A DNA stretch of 64,000 bases from an uncultured Bacteroidota bacterium. Its GTDB lineage: Bacteria > Bacteroidota > Bacteroidia > UKL13-3. The DNA lies in NCBI GenBank assembly GCA_903883965.1, contig CAISCU010000041.1:1-64000 (forward strand), given 5' to 3'. The translations under genes and the position numbers were made by a program. This document shows, piece after piece, positions 8,172-20,300 of this stretch. The notes under the pieces were generated by a model that saw only the letters and a program-made list of their open reading frames with translations, was not told the DNA's origin and ran no database searches. Within the stretch, counting starts at the first letter, position 1. Each line of letters starts with the position of its first letter.

Positions 8172-8201
8172 CAAATCTAAAATTAAGCAGACAAAATCAA
8201 A
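8172..8201 (-). promoter_or_regulatory. Predicted promoter of the carboxylase gene
   Basis: On the minus strand: TTTG (8201-8198), 18 bp, TAGATTTG (8179-8172). The predicted start is near 8166, giving a leader of about 15 nt. Its -33 element lies six bases from that of the SRP RNA promoter pointing the other way. Confidence 0.75.
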
Positions 8202-8206
8202 CTGAG

Positions 8207-8237
8207 TTTGTTACTTCTGTTTTATTGGTTAATTTTG
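8207..8237 (+). promoter_or_regulatory. Promoter of the SRP RNA gene
   Basis: TTTG at 8207-8210, exactly 19 bp, TAATTTTG at 8230-8237, then 5 nt to the first G of the SRP RNA terminal helix at 8243. Because the RNA 5' end is fixed by its structure, this promoter calibrates the box-to-start distance for the whole window: 13 nt from the first T of the box. Confidence 0.88.
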
Positions 8238-8242
8238 CACTT

Positions 8243-8343
8243 GGGTAAGCTCTGTACGACTAGCTCCCTCTAATCCCCCAGGTCAGGAATGAAGCAAGGG
8301 CGTGAGGTTGTAGCGGTGCGATGCAGTCGGCTTACCCTTTTTT
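8243..8343 (+). ncRNA. ffs: Small SRP RNA (4.5S RNA)
   Basis: The apical domain of bacterial 4.5S RNA is present: CAGGTCAGGAATGAAGCA with its asymmetric internal loop and tetraloop, closed by AAGGGCG...TGTAGCGG on the other side. The ends pair as one long helix: GGGTAAGC at 8243-8250 with GCTTACCC at 8330-8337. Six T follow and complete the terminator. The RNA is about 95 nt. It scaffolds Ffh for co-translational targeting of membrane and exported proteins, of which this window encodes many. Confidence 0.96.
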
Positions 8344-8347
8344 ATTG

Positions 8348-10834
8348 TTAAAATTTCAAAAGCAATCTAAAGTTCAACCTTCTGTTGGTAAGGTAATTAG
8401 GCACTGCAAATCGGTTGGCTTCAACATCTTCTATCCAAATATAACTGATGGTATTGTTTACTCCCAAAATGTTAAACACCTCTATTCCAAACCATGCCGA
8501 CTGAATGTTTCGCTTCAAAAAAGTATTTCTTTTCTTGAGGTTCTCATCAATCATTACTTTGCTAAAACCAATATCTACACGCCTGTAACTGGGCATACGG
8601 TTCAAGTCATTGTTTCTATTTTGATCAGGTACACCAAATGGGAAACCAGTACCATAAACCAAATTCAAATTCATTTTATAGCTCTTGTTCCTTCTCAAAT
8701 AATCCTGAAAATAAATGGCAAAAGTTACACGCTGGTCTGTTAACCTTGGAATGTACTTTGGTGCAACGGCATTACCTAATTGGTCTTTCTGTCCGCTTAC
8801 AATTTCTTTGGTATCTAATACGCTGATACTGGCCCAACTTTCGGCTCCTTTCACAAATTCTCCATTCACTCTTAAATCAATACCAGTGGCATAACCATTG
8901 CTTTGCAAATTGGGCATGTACCTGATACGTACATTGTCTATTTCATAAGGAATCAAGTTAGACAATTGCTTGTAATAAGCTTCAGCAATAAATTTAAAAG
9001 GACGGTTCCAAGCTTTGAAATTCATGTCGGCACCAGCCACATAGTGAATAGATTTTTGAGCTAAAATATTGGGCTGTAAAACCCCTTGGTAATTTCTAAG
9101 TTCTCTGTAAAAAGCAGGTTGGTAATACCAACCATAAGCAAATTTGAGTAGCCAATCTTTTTTATAATGAACTACATCATGAGTAGGCTTCAATTGCTTG
9201 TTGTATTTTCTATTGGGTTCAAAAGAAACCTGTGCTCTAGGACTCAGCAACAATTCTTGGTTATAAGTCCAGAAATTGGCCCTGAGCCCGTAATTGATTT
9301 GAAGATTATTGGCTTTGTTGAGTGTAACTGCATTTTGTATGTACCCATTGTATCGGTTCGAATTCATTTGCAATCGAGTACTCAAGTAACTGTTCAATTC
9401 AAATAGGCTATCATTTACCAATGCTGGCCTTGAAAACCCGGCAGAATCATCGTAATGCCATTCATGCAAACGGTCAACAATTTGTTCTTGCTGCATGCCT
9501 AAACCCCATTGAAGTTGGCCTTTGGCATGGGTAAAACTGCCTCTATGAGACAATTGATTCACCTGCGCCTGCACATAATTTCTGGCATTATTGATAAAGT
9601 AGCCAACTCCCTTTAAATTCCTGGCTCTGGCAAAATTATCTGAACCCATATTGGTTTCTATATCACTCAAACGGTATGCTCCTTCTACAGTAAACACTTC
9701 GCTTTCATTCGAAAAATATGAAGAAGCTATGAGTTTGAGCTGGGTTTTTAAATTGGGCTTGAACACCAAACTTGCTGCTTGCATAGTAGTTTGATAAGAC
9801 ATTAAATCAGCCCCATCAAAAAATATCTGCAATTGGTAAGCTGCTTTTACGGTTCCAAAAACTGTTTCTCTATTTTGTGGAATAAAGAAATAATCGTTTT
9901 GAGCATAGCTTCCTAAATATGACAAACTCAAGTTGTCTTTGAGGTGATAGGTGAGCAATAACTGAATGTCAGAAAAACTTGGTCTGTAATCTCCTTTGGT
10001 ATCGAGGCTGCCAATTACATAGCTATTGTTCCAATACCTGGCTCCTAACAAATACGTGAATTTGTAATTCTTTGAAGCGCCTTCTAAGTGAGTCATAACG
10101 CCCATTAAACTGGTATTGACCGACGCAGCAAATTTCTTTGGTTCTTTGTACTTGATATCTAATACACTGCTCATTTTATCGCCGTATTTGGCTTCAAACC
10201 CACCTGCTGAGAATTTCACTTGTTGCACCAATTCGCTGTGTATAAAGCTCAAGCCTTCTTGTTGTCCTGAACGAGGCAAAAAAGGGCGGTATATTTCAAT
10301 GTCATTGACATAAATTAAATTTTCGTCAAAATTACCACCTCGCACATTGTATTGTGCACTGAGTTCATTGTTAGAACTCACACCCGGAAGTGTGCTCAAA
10401 ATCTTTTCAAAACTACCACTCACATTAGGCAGATTTGCCGATTTTTTTGGGTCAATGGTATAAGTCGAGGCCTTACCTCTGTCTATTTCTTCAGTAAACA
10501 CAAATTGATCTAAAGCCAAGCCATTTCCCATTACAATTGACAATTCATACACTTGACCAATGCTTAATATAGGAATCTTGAGTTTAACTGGAGGCCTACC
10601 AACAAAAGAGGCAACCAATTCATGTGCTTGACCTTCTTTTACTTTTAATTGAAAAAAACCGTTTTGTTCGCTAAGTGTGTTTTGGTTCTGACCAATTATC
10701 TGAATATTGACATCGGCTAATTTTTGTCCACTAGAATCTGCTACATAACCCCTGATACTTGCTTCTTGAGCAATGGCCAGCTGGGTCAAACACAAAAATC
10801 CAATGAGAACATACCAATACCTATTCATGAACAA
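8348..10834 (-). CDS. TonB-dependent outer-membrane receptor
   Basis: Protein of 828 aa. Signal peptide 1-22 (ends ...AIAQ), then a carboxypeptidase-regulatory-like beta-sandwich at about 27-110 (IRGYVADSSGQKLADVNI), a plug domain at about 125-235 (LSTLPGVSSNNELSAQYNVRGG) and a 22-strand barrel ending in an aromatic residue (LLLKF). This is the architecture of Bacteroidota TonB receptors without a SusD partner. No SusD gene or substrate enzyme is adjacent, so the ligand cannot be guessed. Start is ATG 10834 or the second ATG at 10828. It ends four bases from the SRP RNA T-run, on the opposite strand. Confidence 0.93.
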   Translation of the reverse strand: MFMNRYWYVLIGFLCLTQLAIAQEASIRGYVADSSGQKLADVNIQIIGQNQNTLSEQNGFFQLKVKEGQAHELVASFVGRPPVKLKIPILSIGQVYELSIVMGNGLALDQFVFTEEIDRGKASTYTIDPKKSANLPNVSGSFEKILSTLPGVSSNNELSAQYNVRGGNFDENLIYVNDIEIYRPFLPRSGQQEGLSFIHSELVQQVKFSAGGFEAKYGDKMSSVLDIKYKEPKKFAASVNTSLMGVMTHLEGASKNYKFTYLLGARYWNNSYVIGSLDTKGDYRPSFSDIQLLLTYHLKDNLSLSYLGSYAQNDYFFIPQNRETVFGTVKAAYQLQIFFDGADLMSYQTTMQAASLVFKPNLKTQLKLIASSYFSNESEVFTVEGAYRLSDIETNMGSDNFARARNLKGVGYFINNARNYVQAQVNQLSHRGSFTHAKGQLQWGLGMQQEQIVDRLHEWHYDDSAGFSRPALVNDSLFELNSYLSTRLQMNSNRYNGYIQNAVTLNKANNLQINYGLRANFWTYNQELLLSPRAQVSFEPNRKYNKQLKPTHDVVHYKKDWLLKFAYGWYYQPAFYRELRNYQGVLQPNILAQKSIHYVAGADMNFKAWNRPFKFIAEAYYKQLSNLIPYEIDNVRIRYMPNLQSNGYATGIDLRVNGEFVKGAESWASISVLDTKEIVSGQKDQLGNAVAPKYIPRLTDQRVTFAIYFQDYLRRNKSYKMNLNLVYGTGFPFGVPDQNRNNDLNRMPSYRRVDIGFSKVMIDENLKKRNTFLKRNIQSAWFGIEVFNILGVNNTISYIWIEDVEANRFAVPNYLTNRRLNFRLLLKF

Positions 10835-10872
10835 TAATTAACGAAAAACTTTGTAGTTTCTGATGTACCTTA

Positions 10873-10903
10873 CAAGGTTAATAGATTCTGAGTCGGAAAC
10901 AAA
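10873..10903 (-). promoter_or_regulatory. Predicted promoter of the TonB receptor gene
   Basis: Minus strand: TTTG (10903-10900), 19 bp, TAACCTTG (10880-10873). The box differs from TAnnTTTG at one position. Predicted start near 10867. Confidence 0.65.
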
Positions 10904-10922
10904 ATAAAGCGGGAACACTTGT

Positions 10923-11582
10923 TTAAAGCGATTTCAAATCGGCAATGGCTTGAGTTGGGTTGGTAGCTCCAAACACAAAATTACCAGCAACCAATACATC
11001 TGCTCCGGCTGCAATGAGGTCTTTGGCAGTTTGCTCGTTCACACCCCCATCTATTTCAATGAGGCAATTTGATTGTTTTGCTGTAATCATGGCTTTGAGC
11101 GTTGCACATTTTTGAACAGTTTGTTTGATAAATTTTTGTCCACCAAAACCTGGATTTACGCCCATTAAACAAACCAAATCAAGGTCTAAAATCACATCTT
11201 CTAACAGCGAAACCGGTGTATGTGGATTTACAGCAACACCCGCTTTCATACCCAACTCTTTGATAGCATGAATGGTTCTGTGTAAATGATTGCATGCTTC
11301 AATATGAACTGTTAAAACTTCAGCTCCTACTGCTTTAAAATCGGCCAAGTAACGGTCAGGATCAACAATCATTAAATGTACATCCAAAGGTTTCTTAGCG
11401 TATTTTTGAATGGCTTTGATTACTGGAAAACCGAATGAAATATTTGGAACAAAAACCCCGTCCATGACATCCACATGAAACCAATCGGCCTGGCTTTGAT
11501 TCACCATTTCTATGTCATTTGCTAAATTGGCAAAATCGGCTGAAAGTATTGAAGGGGCTATGAGTACAGTTTGATTGGACAT
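10923..11582 (-). CDS. rpe: Ribulose-phosphate 3-epimerase
   Basis: TIM-barrel enzyme, 219 aa from ATG 11582, interconverting ribulose-5-phosphate and xylulose-5-phosphate in the pentose phosphate pathway. Family motifs: APSILSADF at the N-terminus, HVDVMDGVFVPN with metal-binding His/Asp, HLMI, VNPGFGGQKF and EIDGGVN. An in-frame TTG at 11609 would add nine residues. However, a TATATTTG promoter box at 11614-11607 predicts a transcript start near 11601, downstream of that TTG, so ATG 11582 is taken. It follows atpC on the same strand but is separated from it by a terminator. Confidence 0.96.
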   Translation of the reverse strand: MSNQTVLIAPSILSADFANLANDIEMVNQSQADWFHVDVMDGVFVPNISFGFPVIKAIQKYAKKPLDVHLMIVDPDRYLADFKAVGAEVLTVHIEACNHLHRTIHAIKELGMKAGVAVNPHTPVSLLEDVILDLDLVCLMGVNPGFGGQKFIKQTVQKCATLKAMITAKQSNCLIEIDGGVNEQTAKDLIAAGADVLVAGNFVFGATNPTQAIADLKSL

Positions 11583-11606
11583 TGTTATAAAGATTGATTT
11601 TACTTT

Positions 11607-11614
11607 CAAATATA
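11607..11614 (-). promoter_or_regulatory. -7 box of rpe
   Basis: Minus-strand TATATTTG, a perfect TAnnTTTG. No TTTG is seen at the expected distance because the preceding atpC terminator stem occupies that place. The box overlaps the terminator's T-run. Confidence 0.6.
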
Positions 11615-11650
11615 AAAAAAATGGCGCTCTGAATACAGGGCGCCATTTTC
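11612..11650 (-). terminator. Terminator of the atpD-atpC operon
   Basis: On the minus strand AAAATGGCGC and GCGCCATTTT pair around an 11-nt loop and run into a T-tract (plus strand A-run 11612-11620). Confidence 0.88.
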
Positions 11651-11666
11651 TAAATAATTCTATTCA

Positions 11667-11897
11667 TTAAGCCAGCACAATGATGCGGTTATTGAGAACC
11701 TCTACTAGGCCACCATGAATTGGAAATTCTTGTTTACCTGCAGCTGATTCAACCACTATATTTCCTTTTTCCAAACTTGAAATGATTGCCGCGTGGCCTT
11801 CCAATATTTGAAATTTACCTTTACTTCCAGGAAGGGTAACTGCTGTTGCCTCTCCGTTGAATAAATTTTTATCTGCTGTTATAATGTCTAAATGCAT
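11667..11897 (-). CDS. atpC: F1F0 ATP synthase epsilon subunit (short form)
   Basis: Protein of 76 aa, covering only the N-terminal beta-sandwich domain (LDIITADKNLFNGEATAV, LPGSKGKFQILEGHA, GGLVEVLNN). The C-terminal two-helix domain that inhibits ATP hydrolysis in E. coli-type epsilon (about 135 aa) is absent. Short epsilon subunits are usual in Bacteroidota, so this is a family trait rather than a truncation; the gene is followed by a proper terminator. It lies 9 bp behind atpD in a two-gene operon. Confidence 0.95.
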   Translation of the reverse strand: MHLDIITADKNLFNGEATAVTLPGSKGKFQILEGHAAIISSLEKGNIVVESAAGKQEFPIHGGLVEVLNNRIIVLA

Positions 11898-11906
11898 AGT
11901 GATTGC

Positions 11907-13436
<1,530 letters not shown>

Positions 13437-13446
13437 TTAAGTGCCG

Positions 13447-13476
13447 CAAAATTAGTACTTATCGGCTAATTTCAAA
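13447..13476 (-). promoter_or_regulatory. Predicted promoter of atpD-atpC
   Basis: Minus strand: TTTG (13476-13473), 18 bp, TAATTTTG (13454-13447), identical to the SRP RNA -7 box. Predicted start near 13441, leader about 29 nt. Confidence 0.78.
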
Positions 13477-13550
13477 TGTTTTATTTAACTTATTTTCAAA
13501 ACTGCGATAATGAGGGACTTACATATTAAATAAGCCCAAACCGCATTTTC

Positions 13551-14072
13551 TTAATCTTTGACAAACAACGCTTTTAATTCAGTAGCCTCATCTGGTTGCA
13601 TTTTCCCTGCCAAGATCAAGCGTAGCTGTCTGCGTCTCAAGGCGCCATCAAACCTTTTGGTTTCTTCTTCAGTTTGAGGCTCAAGGCCTGGCGTTTTTAA
13701 AGGTGAACCATTTCGGTCTAAAGCAACAAATGTATAATAGGCTTCGTTGCTTAAGAACTTTTCTCCAGTTGGAATATTTTCAGCCCAAACTTTGATATAC
13801 ACCTCCATTGATGAATTGAAAGCCCTTGATACTTCGGCTTGCAATGTCACCACATCGCCTAATTTGATAGATTTGCCAAAGCTCACACTGTCAACCGAAG
13901 CAGTAACCACTATTTTTTGAGAATGCTTTTGAGCAGCAATGGCCGCAGCAATATCCATCCAATGCAATAACCTCCCCCCCATTAAATTATTGAGGGTATT
14001 GGTATCATTGGGTAAAACCATCTCATTCATCACTGTTCTTGAATGAGCCGGATGTTTCATTGTTGTGTTCAT
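13551..14072 (-). CDS. Hotdog-fold acyl-CoA thioesterase
   Basis: Protein of 173 aa of the YciA/BACH-like acyl-CoA thioesterase family. The hotdog helix carries the conserved N-x-x-GG-x-L-L-x-W-M-D segment (LNNLMGGRLLHWMDIAAAIAA) with the catalytic Asp. The following strands VVTASVDSVSFGKSIKLGD and EAYYTFVALDRNG are typical. It would hydrolyse acyl-CoA to free acid and CoA; chain-length preference cannot be read from sequence. A perfect TACCTTTG box lies at 14084-14077, 12 nt from the ATG, predicting a leaderless transcript. About 38 C-terminal residues (EEETKRFDGALRRRQ) form an extra basic helical tail. Confidence 0.9.
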   Translation of the reverse strand: MNTTMKHPAHSRTVMNEMVLPNDTNTLNNLMGGRLLHWMDIAAAIAAQKHSQKIVVTASVDSVSFGKSIKLGDVVTLQAEVSRAFNSSMEVYIKVWAENIPTGEKFLSNEAYYTFVALDRNGSPLKTPGLEPQTEEETKRFDGALRRRQLRLILAGKMQPDEATELKALFVKD

Positions 14073-14076
14073 AGTG

Positions 14077-14084
14077 CAAAGGTA
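14077..14084 (-). promoter_or_regulatory. -7 box of the thioesterase gene
   Basis: Minus-strand TACCTTTG. Its first T is 12 nt from the ATG at 14072, so the predicted transcript start coincides with the start codon. No clear -33 TTTG is present. Confidence 0.55.
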
Positions 14085-14124
14085 GTTGGAATTTGGGGAA
14101 AGGGGGGATTCAAATTATTTTTTG

Positions 14125-14196
14125 TGCACCCAAAGGGAGTCGAACCCCTATCTTCAGAACCGGAATCTGAAATTTTATCCATTAAACTATGGGTGC
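14125..14196 (-). tRNA. tRNA-Arg (anticodon CCG)
   Basis: Full cloverleaf on the minus strand, 72 nt without CCA. Acceptor GCACCCA pairs with TGGGTGC. The D-stem is GTTT/AAAT. The anticodon stem TCAGA/TCTGA closes the loop TTCCGGT (anticodon CCG, decoding CGG). The T-stem AGGGG/CCCTT closes loop TTCGACT. The discriminator base is A. The 3' CCA is not encoded. Confidence 0.95.
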
Positions 14197-14251
14197 AGTC
14201 CTGCGAATATAAACATGCAGCATTATCAATCATAATAAGTTCGAAAATGCT

Positions 14252-14287
14252 CAAAAAAAAGGGGCGTTCAAATTGAACGCCCCTTTT
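14252..14287 (-). terminator. Terminator of the 3318-aa gene
   Basis: A 15-bp perfect inverted repeat (AAAAGGGGCGTTCAA at 14257-14271 and its complement at 14273-14287). On the minus strand a run of eight T follows. It separates the giant gene from the tRNA downstream. Confidence 0.92.
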
Positions 14288-14304
14288 GCTATTATCAAAA
14301 ATGC

Positions 14305-17300
14305 TTATTGTTTAATCAATGATTGGTAAATGCTGCGGTCTCCAATTTGCACTTTTAGGATGTATGATCCTGAAGCTCCAAAATAAGAATCATCTAATTT
14401 AAAGCTATGTGAACCAGTTAACAATTTACCTAAGTCGGTAGCTTTCACTGTTCTTCCTAACATATCTGTAACTGCAATTTTTACATTTTCGGTTTGTTTC
14501 AATTCAAAATTCAAACCGGTGAAATGCTCAAATGGATTTGGATATGTAGTTAAGTTGAAATGAGAAGCCAAGTTTTCTTGCATACCAACTCTACAGTCAG
14601 TATAAACAGTAAACTGTTTGCTAATGGTACAACCACTTGCATCTTCAATAGTTACAGATGCTTTAAAAGTGCCTCTATCATTGTAAGTGAATGTTGGTTG
14701 TGGTTGTTTAGAAGTTGAGCTATCTACATCTCCAAATTTCCAAAGGTAACTTACAGCATCGTTGATATTGGTGCTAAACTTAATACGTGGACTGAAATCG
14801 CAATAAGGATACAATCTGGCATCTACATACTGAGTATCTACAACAATTGATGGTACATTGGTTATAGTAATTGGAGTTAATTTGGTGTCTGAACAACCGC
14901 CTTCAATTGCAGTGACAACCAATTTCAAATCATAGTTACCAGGAGTAGTATAAATGTATGAACCAGTATTACAAATGCCTGAAGTATCTCCAGTTCCAAA
15001 TGACCAATGACAGGTGAAAGCAGTATTGTCTATGGTATAAGAATTATTGAAAATCTTCACCTCATTGTTTACACAAGCAGGATTTGGTGTAGCGTTGAAA
15101 CTAGCCACTGGTTTGTAATTGACAAAAATGTCTCTGCTAGCAGAATCTTTACATCCATTAATGATATCTGTTGCTCTTAAGGTAACTGTTTTAGGACCAG
15201 TTGATGAGAACACTTTGCTTGGGTTAAATTGGTCAGAAGTAGTATTGTCACCAAAATCCCATAGGTATTCTAAGTTCTGAGCACCACCACTAAAGGTTGT
15301 GTTGTTTTTGATATTAATTTGGTCGTCTTTACATGCATTTGTAGTTGTAAAGTTAACCATAGGCATATCGTTTACAGTAATGGTTTTTGTAACTGAATCG
15401 GCACAACCAAAATTAGAATATGCTTTAAGGGTTACGTTGTAAGTACCCGTTGCTGGATATTTATAATTTGGAACTGCTCCCAATCCTGTTTGACCATTGC
15501 CCCAATTCCAAGCATAACCTATTGCACCAGATTGGATAGTACTGCTATTTGTAAGCGGTACTTCTGTATTGAAACAATGCTCTTTAGTAGTAAACTTAGC
15601 AGTAGGTTTTGCAAACACATAAATACTTCTTGTGTCTGTATTTGTACAACCACTTGTATTGGTAACAGTTAAGGCAACTTGATAAGTTGTGTCAAATTTT
15701 GCAAAACTATATCTAGGTGTATTTCTGATATCCTTCAAACCTCCTGGGAATGTCCATTCATAGCTTGTTCCTGACAATTGATTGGCTACACTAAACAAGG
15801 TTGAATCATTGGTACAAGGTGTTGCATGTGTAAATTGTGCAATTGGAGAAGGCAATACAGTTACTGTTTTTTCTTTAACAGAAACCAAACCATACCTATC
15901 AGTTACGAATAATTTAACTGTGTAAACAGAATCTCTGGCATAAGTCTTTTTAGGATTGATACCTATAGAACTTGTATTGTCACCAAATTGCCATGCAAAA
16001 GTGAATGGGAAGTTAATAACAGGTCTGATAGATGGTTCGGCAGAGAATTGCAATGCAGACAATGCACATTTATTGCCATTAGGAGTTACTATGAAATCTG
16101 CTGTTGGAGGAGTTGCTACTCTAAATGCTCTTGTCACAATAGAATCACAATAAGACTCCAATAACCTATAGGTTAATTTTAATCTGAAGGTAGTATCTAA
16201 CATATTGGCTTTAGCAAAAATTCTGATGAAACCTGGTCCATTGTAACTTGGATCAACTTTTTGGAAATCTGTAAATACTGTTGGTACGAATGCTGTAGCA
16301 TTTGAACCTTCAACATAGACTACCCATTTTGTTCCATAATCATCATTGGTCATATTTGAAGGAGGTACAATCTGGTATGTTAATGTATCCCCTACTTTAG
16401 AACCATCAGGAGCAGAAGTAGTGCCTGCGTTGTATGCACCGCTGAATGGTTTTCCTGCAACCAAGAACGGACCATTGTAGAATCTATTGATCAACACCAT
16501 AACTGAATCTGGCAATGTATTGCTACAAGTTGTTGTTCCGGCAGTATACAAAGCATTTGAAGTTGAGATGCTATTGTATGCAACTACAGAAGTCATCAAT
16601 GTATCTACATTTGGAGACTTGAATCTAATGAATAAATTAGATCCATTACCTGGCTCCAATGCTATTGGAGAATTGTTTGACAAGTCAAAGACTGCGTAAT
16701 TGAAACGAGTATCTGTGCTTGGAATGGTAATGGTAACTGAATCTTTCAAACATTGAGGTATGACAGTATAAGGCAATCTTTGATTCTGAACATCATCAAA
16801 AATTTCAATATCATCTAATAATATATTCTGCCCTGTACCTGCTGAATAGCCTTCAAAAGCAATTCTTAATCCAGACATACCAGCAAATTCAGACAAACAA
16901 ACCTCTCTCAAATCCCATCCAGGGAAGTTGAATGAACCATTTACATCTGGTAATCTTCTTACTGTTTTAAGTGGCGTTGTGAAAATACCACCACCAAATG
17001 TTACAGTAACAGCCAATGAATCATTCTTAGTTGGCATATCACTATTTTGTGAAACCCTGAATCTCAAAGTTGGAGATTTCATGTAAGTAAAATCTAAACA
17101 AGGGGAAACCAATCTAGCTGAAGCTCCAGTTGTAAACAACATTGATCTAAATAAAGCAGATTTCAAACCTGCATAAGGCCCTAAAGGAGGGTTACTATTA
17201 GATCCAAAGCTACCTAAATCCCATGTTGCATTTCCATTGGTGGTTTGATTTGTCCAGATTGGGTTATTGGCACCTTCGAATCCATTTTTATAAGGGAAAT

Positions 17301-20300
17301 CTGTGATACTAATGTTTAATGTATCCCATATTTTATTCAATGAAGGATACTTTCCAAAATTAGGTGGGTATTTAAAATCGGTTGCAGATATTCTGTATTC
17401 CAACAATGAACCACCAGGAACTTGTGGGAACGAATAGGTTCTTAATGTTCCATCAGCCAAAACAGCTTGTAATGAATTAATGGTATCACTGCCATTTATT
17501 TTATAATACAATGTATCAGTTAAATTGAATTTATCATAAATTCTAAACGACAATTGAATGCCATAAGCAAAGCATGAACTCAAATCTGAGATGTTAAAAA
17601 TACGTGGGGCCACACTGTCAATGTATGAACCAATGAATTCATGTGCACCCATTGATGGATTTGAATAGTTTCTAGCCAATCCATTGATATCAGTTGACAC
17701 ACCAAACACAGGACTTCCAGCGCCATAAATAACCGATTTGGTATCATCTAAAATAAATAGGTTTGAGTCATTTAAAAAAGGAGTTTGGAATGCAATAGAC
17801 ATGGTATCTTGCTTAGTGAACGACATGATATCATACCATTGGTTATAAAGTACTTTAGGAGTTGAGGCCACATTCACTCCAAACCTATCACTTGTACTTG
17901 GCGAGCTTGCACCTGCGAAATAATTATTGAAGTTTGATACTGAGAATGGATTTGTTGTACCTCCAATTGCAACTGCATATGCTGAATTGGCTACAGAAGC
18001 ACTCAATTTATTTTGGAAAATATTATTTACAGATTGAATACCGCCTAAAATATTAGGAGAAACACCCAAAGCAGCACTGATTGAATTTGGAGAACTCATC
18101 AAGTTTCTACCTGTAGATAAATTAATTGAATTGTAATACAATTTTAAACCAATATCTGTTTTACCATTATTTCTAATAGGGGTGGTTGCATTTACATAAA
18201 TTCCAAATGGATTCATTGGGAAACCAATAGAAGAAGCAGCTACTGCTCCTAAAGAAAATACCCTATAAATCATATTGTTTGCAACAGTAATATTTCTGTC
18301 AGTGTTACTGGTATCAGAACCATAGTTCAAATAAATACCATATGCACCACCTGCTAAGTTTGAAATAATATTATAGATTTTGTTTCCACTAATTTTACAA
18401 ATACTATCTAATGCAGTAAATGTTGCGTTTGAGCCCAATTCAATACCACGAGGATAATCTGCAGTAGTTACGTTATTTTTAATGGTATTGTTTAAAACAT
18501 TCACATTTGATTGTCCTTGAAGGTATATACCCGAACTGTAAGCTCCAGAAATTGTACCTCCAAAATAATCGGTTTTTTGCGATCCTCCTGGTGCATTATC
18601 CCCTCCAATAGTATTGTTGCTAATGGTTAGGTATGCATCCATAGAATCGCGCTTACTTGAACCACGCATGTAAATACCATACAATACTCCACCAATAAAA
18701 TTATTAGAGATGGTGATATAATCGTTTCTTCCAATTGCTGCATTTGAAGGAGTGGTTAAACCACCTGAGTAAATTCCTGCATAAGTTGCTACCGCTGATG
18801 TTGTAGAGTTACCGATGATATTTAAGTTTTTGATGGTAATAAACGCAGTTACAGGTTTAGCAATGATAATTGGATCAACACCTCCAACAATGTCAATTAC
18901 TTTGTTATTAGCAGCTTTGAATTGTTTAGGAGCGATAATGGTTAATTTTCTACCAGTACCTCCCGTAAAGTCACCATCAATTGTAAAGTACTTAGCGCCA
19001 CTGAAACGAATTACTGAAGCATTTGTTAGAACAGTTGCATCAATAGCTGAGTCTAGTATTCTGAGTGTATCTACTCTATCTGATGTCAATACAACATTTC
19101 TGTAAGTATTCATTCTTGGATAATCCAATACAGTAATTGGTGATGTAAATTTCTCAGTTTCTCCAACATAACCAGTTGTGATAACTAAATTTACATTTTT
19201 CAAACCTCCAAAAGAACCATCAACACCTTGAGAATTTAAGTAGTTGACAGCCGTTCTTACAGTTTTGAAACTACCAACTGTAGGGTCAAAACTGGTAGGT
19301 GGGTTGTCGACACCATTGATATAATAAGTTGAACCGCCCTGTAATGGTGGATTGGTTATTCCTGATTCCAATGCGCCAATCCATCTGCCTAATGAAGATG
19401 AACTACCACATTGGTATCTCTGATTGCCATACACATCATTACAAATGGTGGTTACAAACGCTGCACCTGTTGGAACAACACTTGAACTCAACATATTCAA
19501 TTCTGGTGTTGTATCATTTTTAAAAGAAATAGGCCAATTGAATGAATTACCATCAGCACCTGCTATAACACCTTGAGTTGCTAATCTTAAATCATTGATG
19601 TTATTTCTGAAAGTAGTTCCGAAACCTCCCAAATGATTATTGTAATTACCTCCTGCATAATATGCATTGTTGTTGATTGCAAATGGTAAGGTGTTTTTGT
19701 TGTTATCAAAAGGACTGGTAGTTAACCCAGTATAGATGACAAACCTTCTACCTGCTGTAGCAGAGTTGATGTTCATTCTATTGATCAAGATATTATTTAC
19801 CAATGAAATTCCACCCCTGATGTTAGAATCTAAATAAATAACTGCACAACCAGTACCTGCAGCAGACAATCCAGAATCATTTAAGTGAATGGTATTGTGT
19901 GCAATATTTAAACTCAATTGTGTTTGGTTGCCTGCAGTTTCAAACAAGAAACCCGATGGATTTTGGTTTGATGCCACTTTTGAAGCAATACCAATTCCAG
20001 TGATTTTACTCACAAAATTATTTTGAACCATGATATTACGAATGGTATCTTTTGTAGAGAAACCAATTCTAATACCGGTACAGAAAGAACCACCTAGAGT
20101 TCTTAAATTGTAAATCTGGTTACGTGAAACCGTTAAGTTACTGAAATATTTTCCAGCACCTACTTCATCTGCATCAATACCTCTAAACCCATTGGACAAT
20201 ACGCCTTCAGGAATACAATTTTTAACGGTATTGCTATCAATGATTGAATTGATTAAACCTTTAGCTAAGATACCAGCTTGGTTAGCTGCACCTCCAATAT

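Noticed and set aside
8321..8743. 140-codon plus-strand frame starting in the SRP RNA gene
   Set aside because: It begins inside the 4.5S RNA and runs antisense to the TonB receptor gene; its composition is not protein-like.
11667..11897. atpC as a truncated gene
   Set aside because: A 76-aa epsilon subunit without the C-terminal helices is usual in this phylum, and the gene ends cleanly before a terminator.
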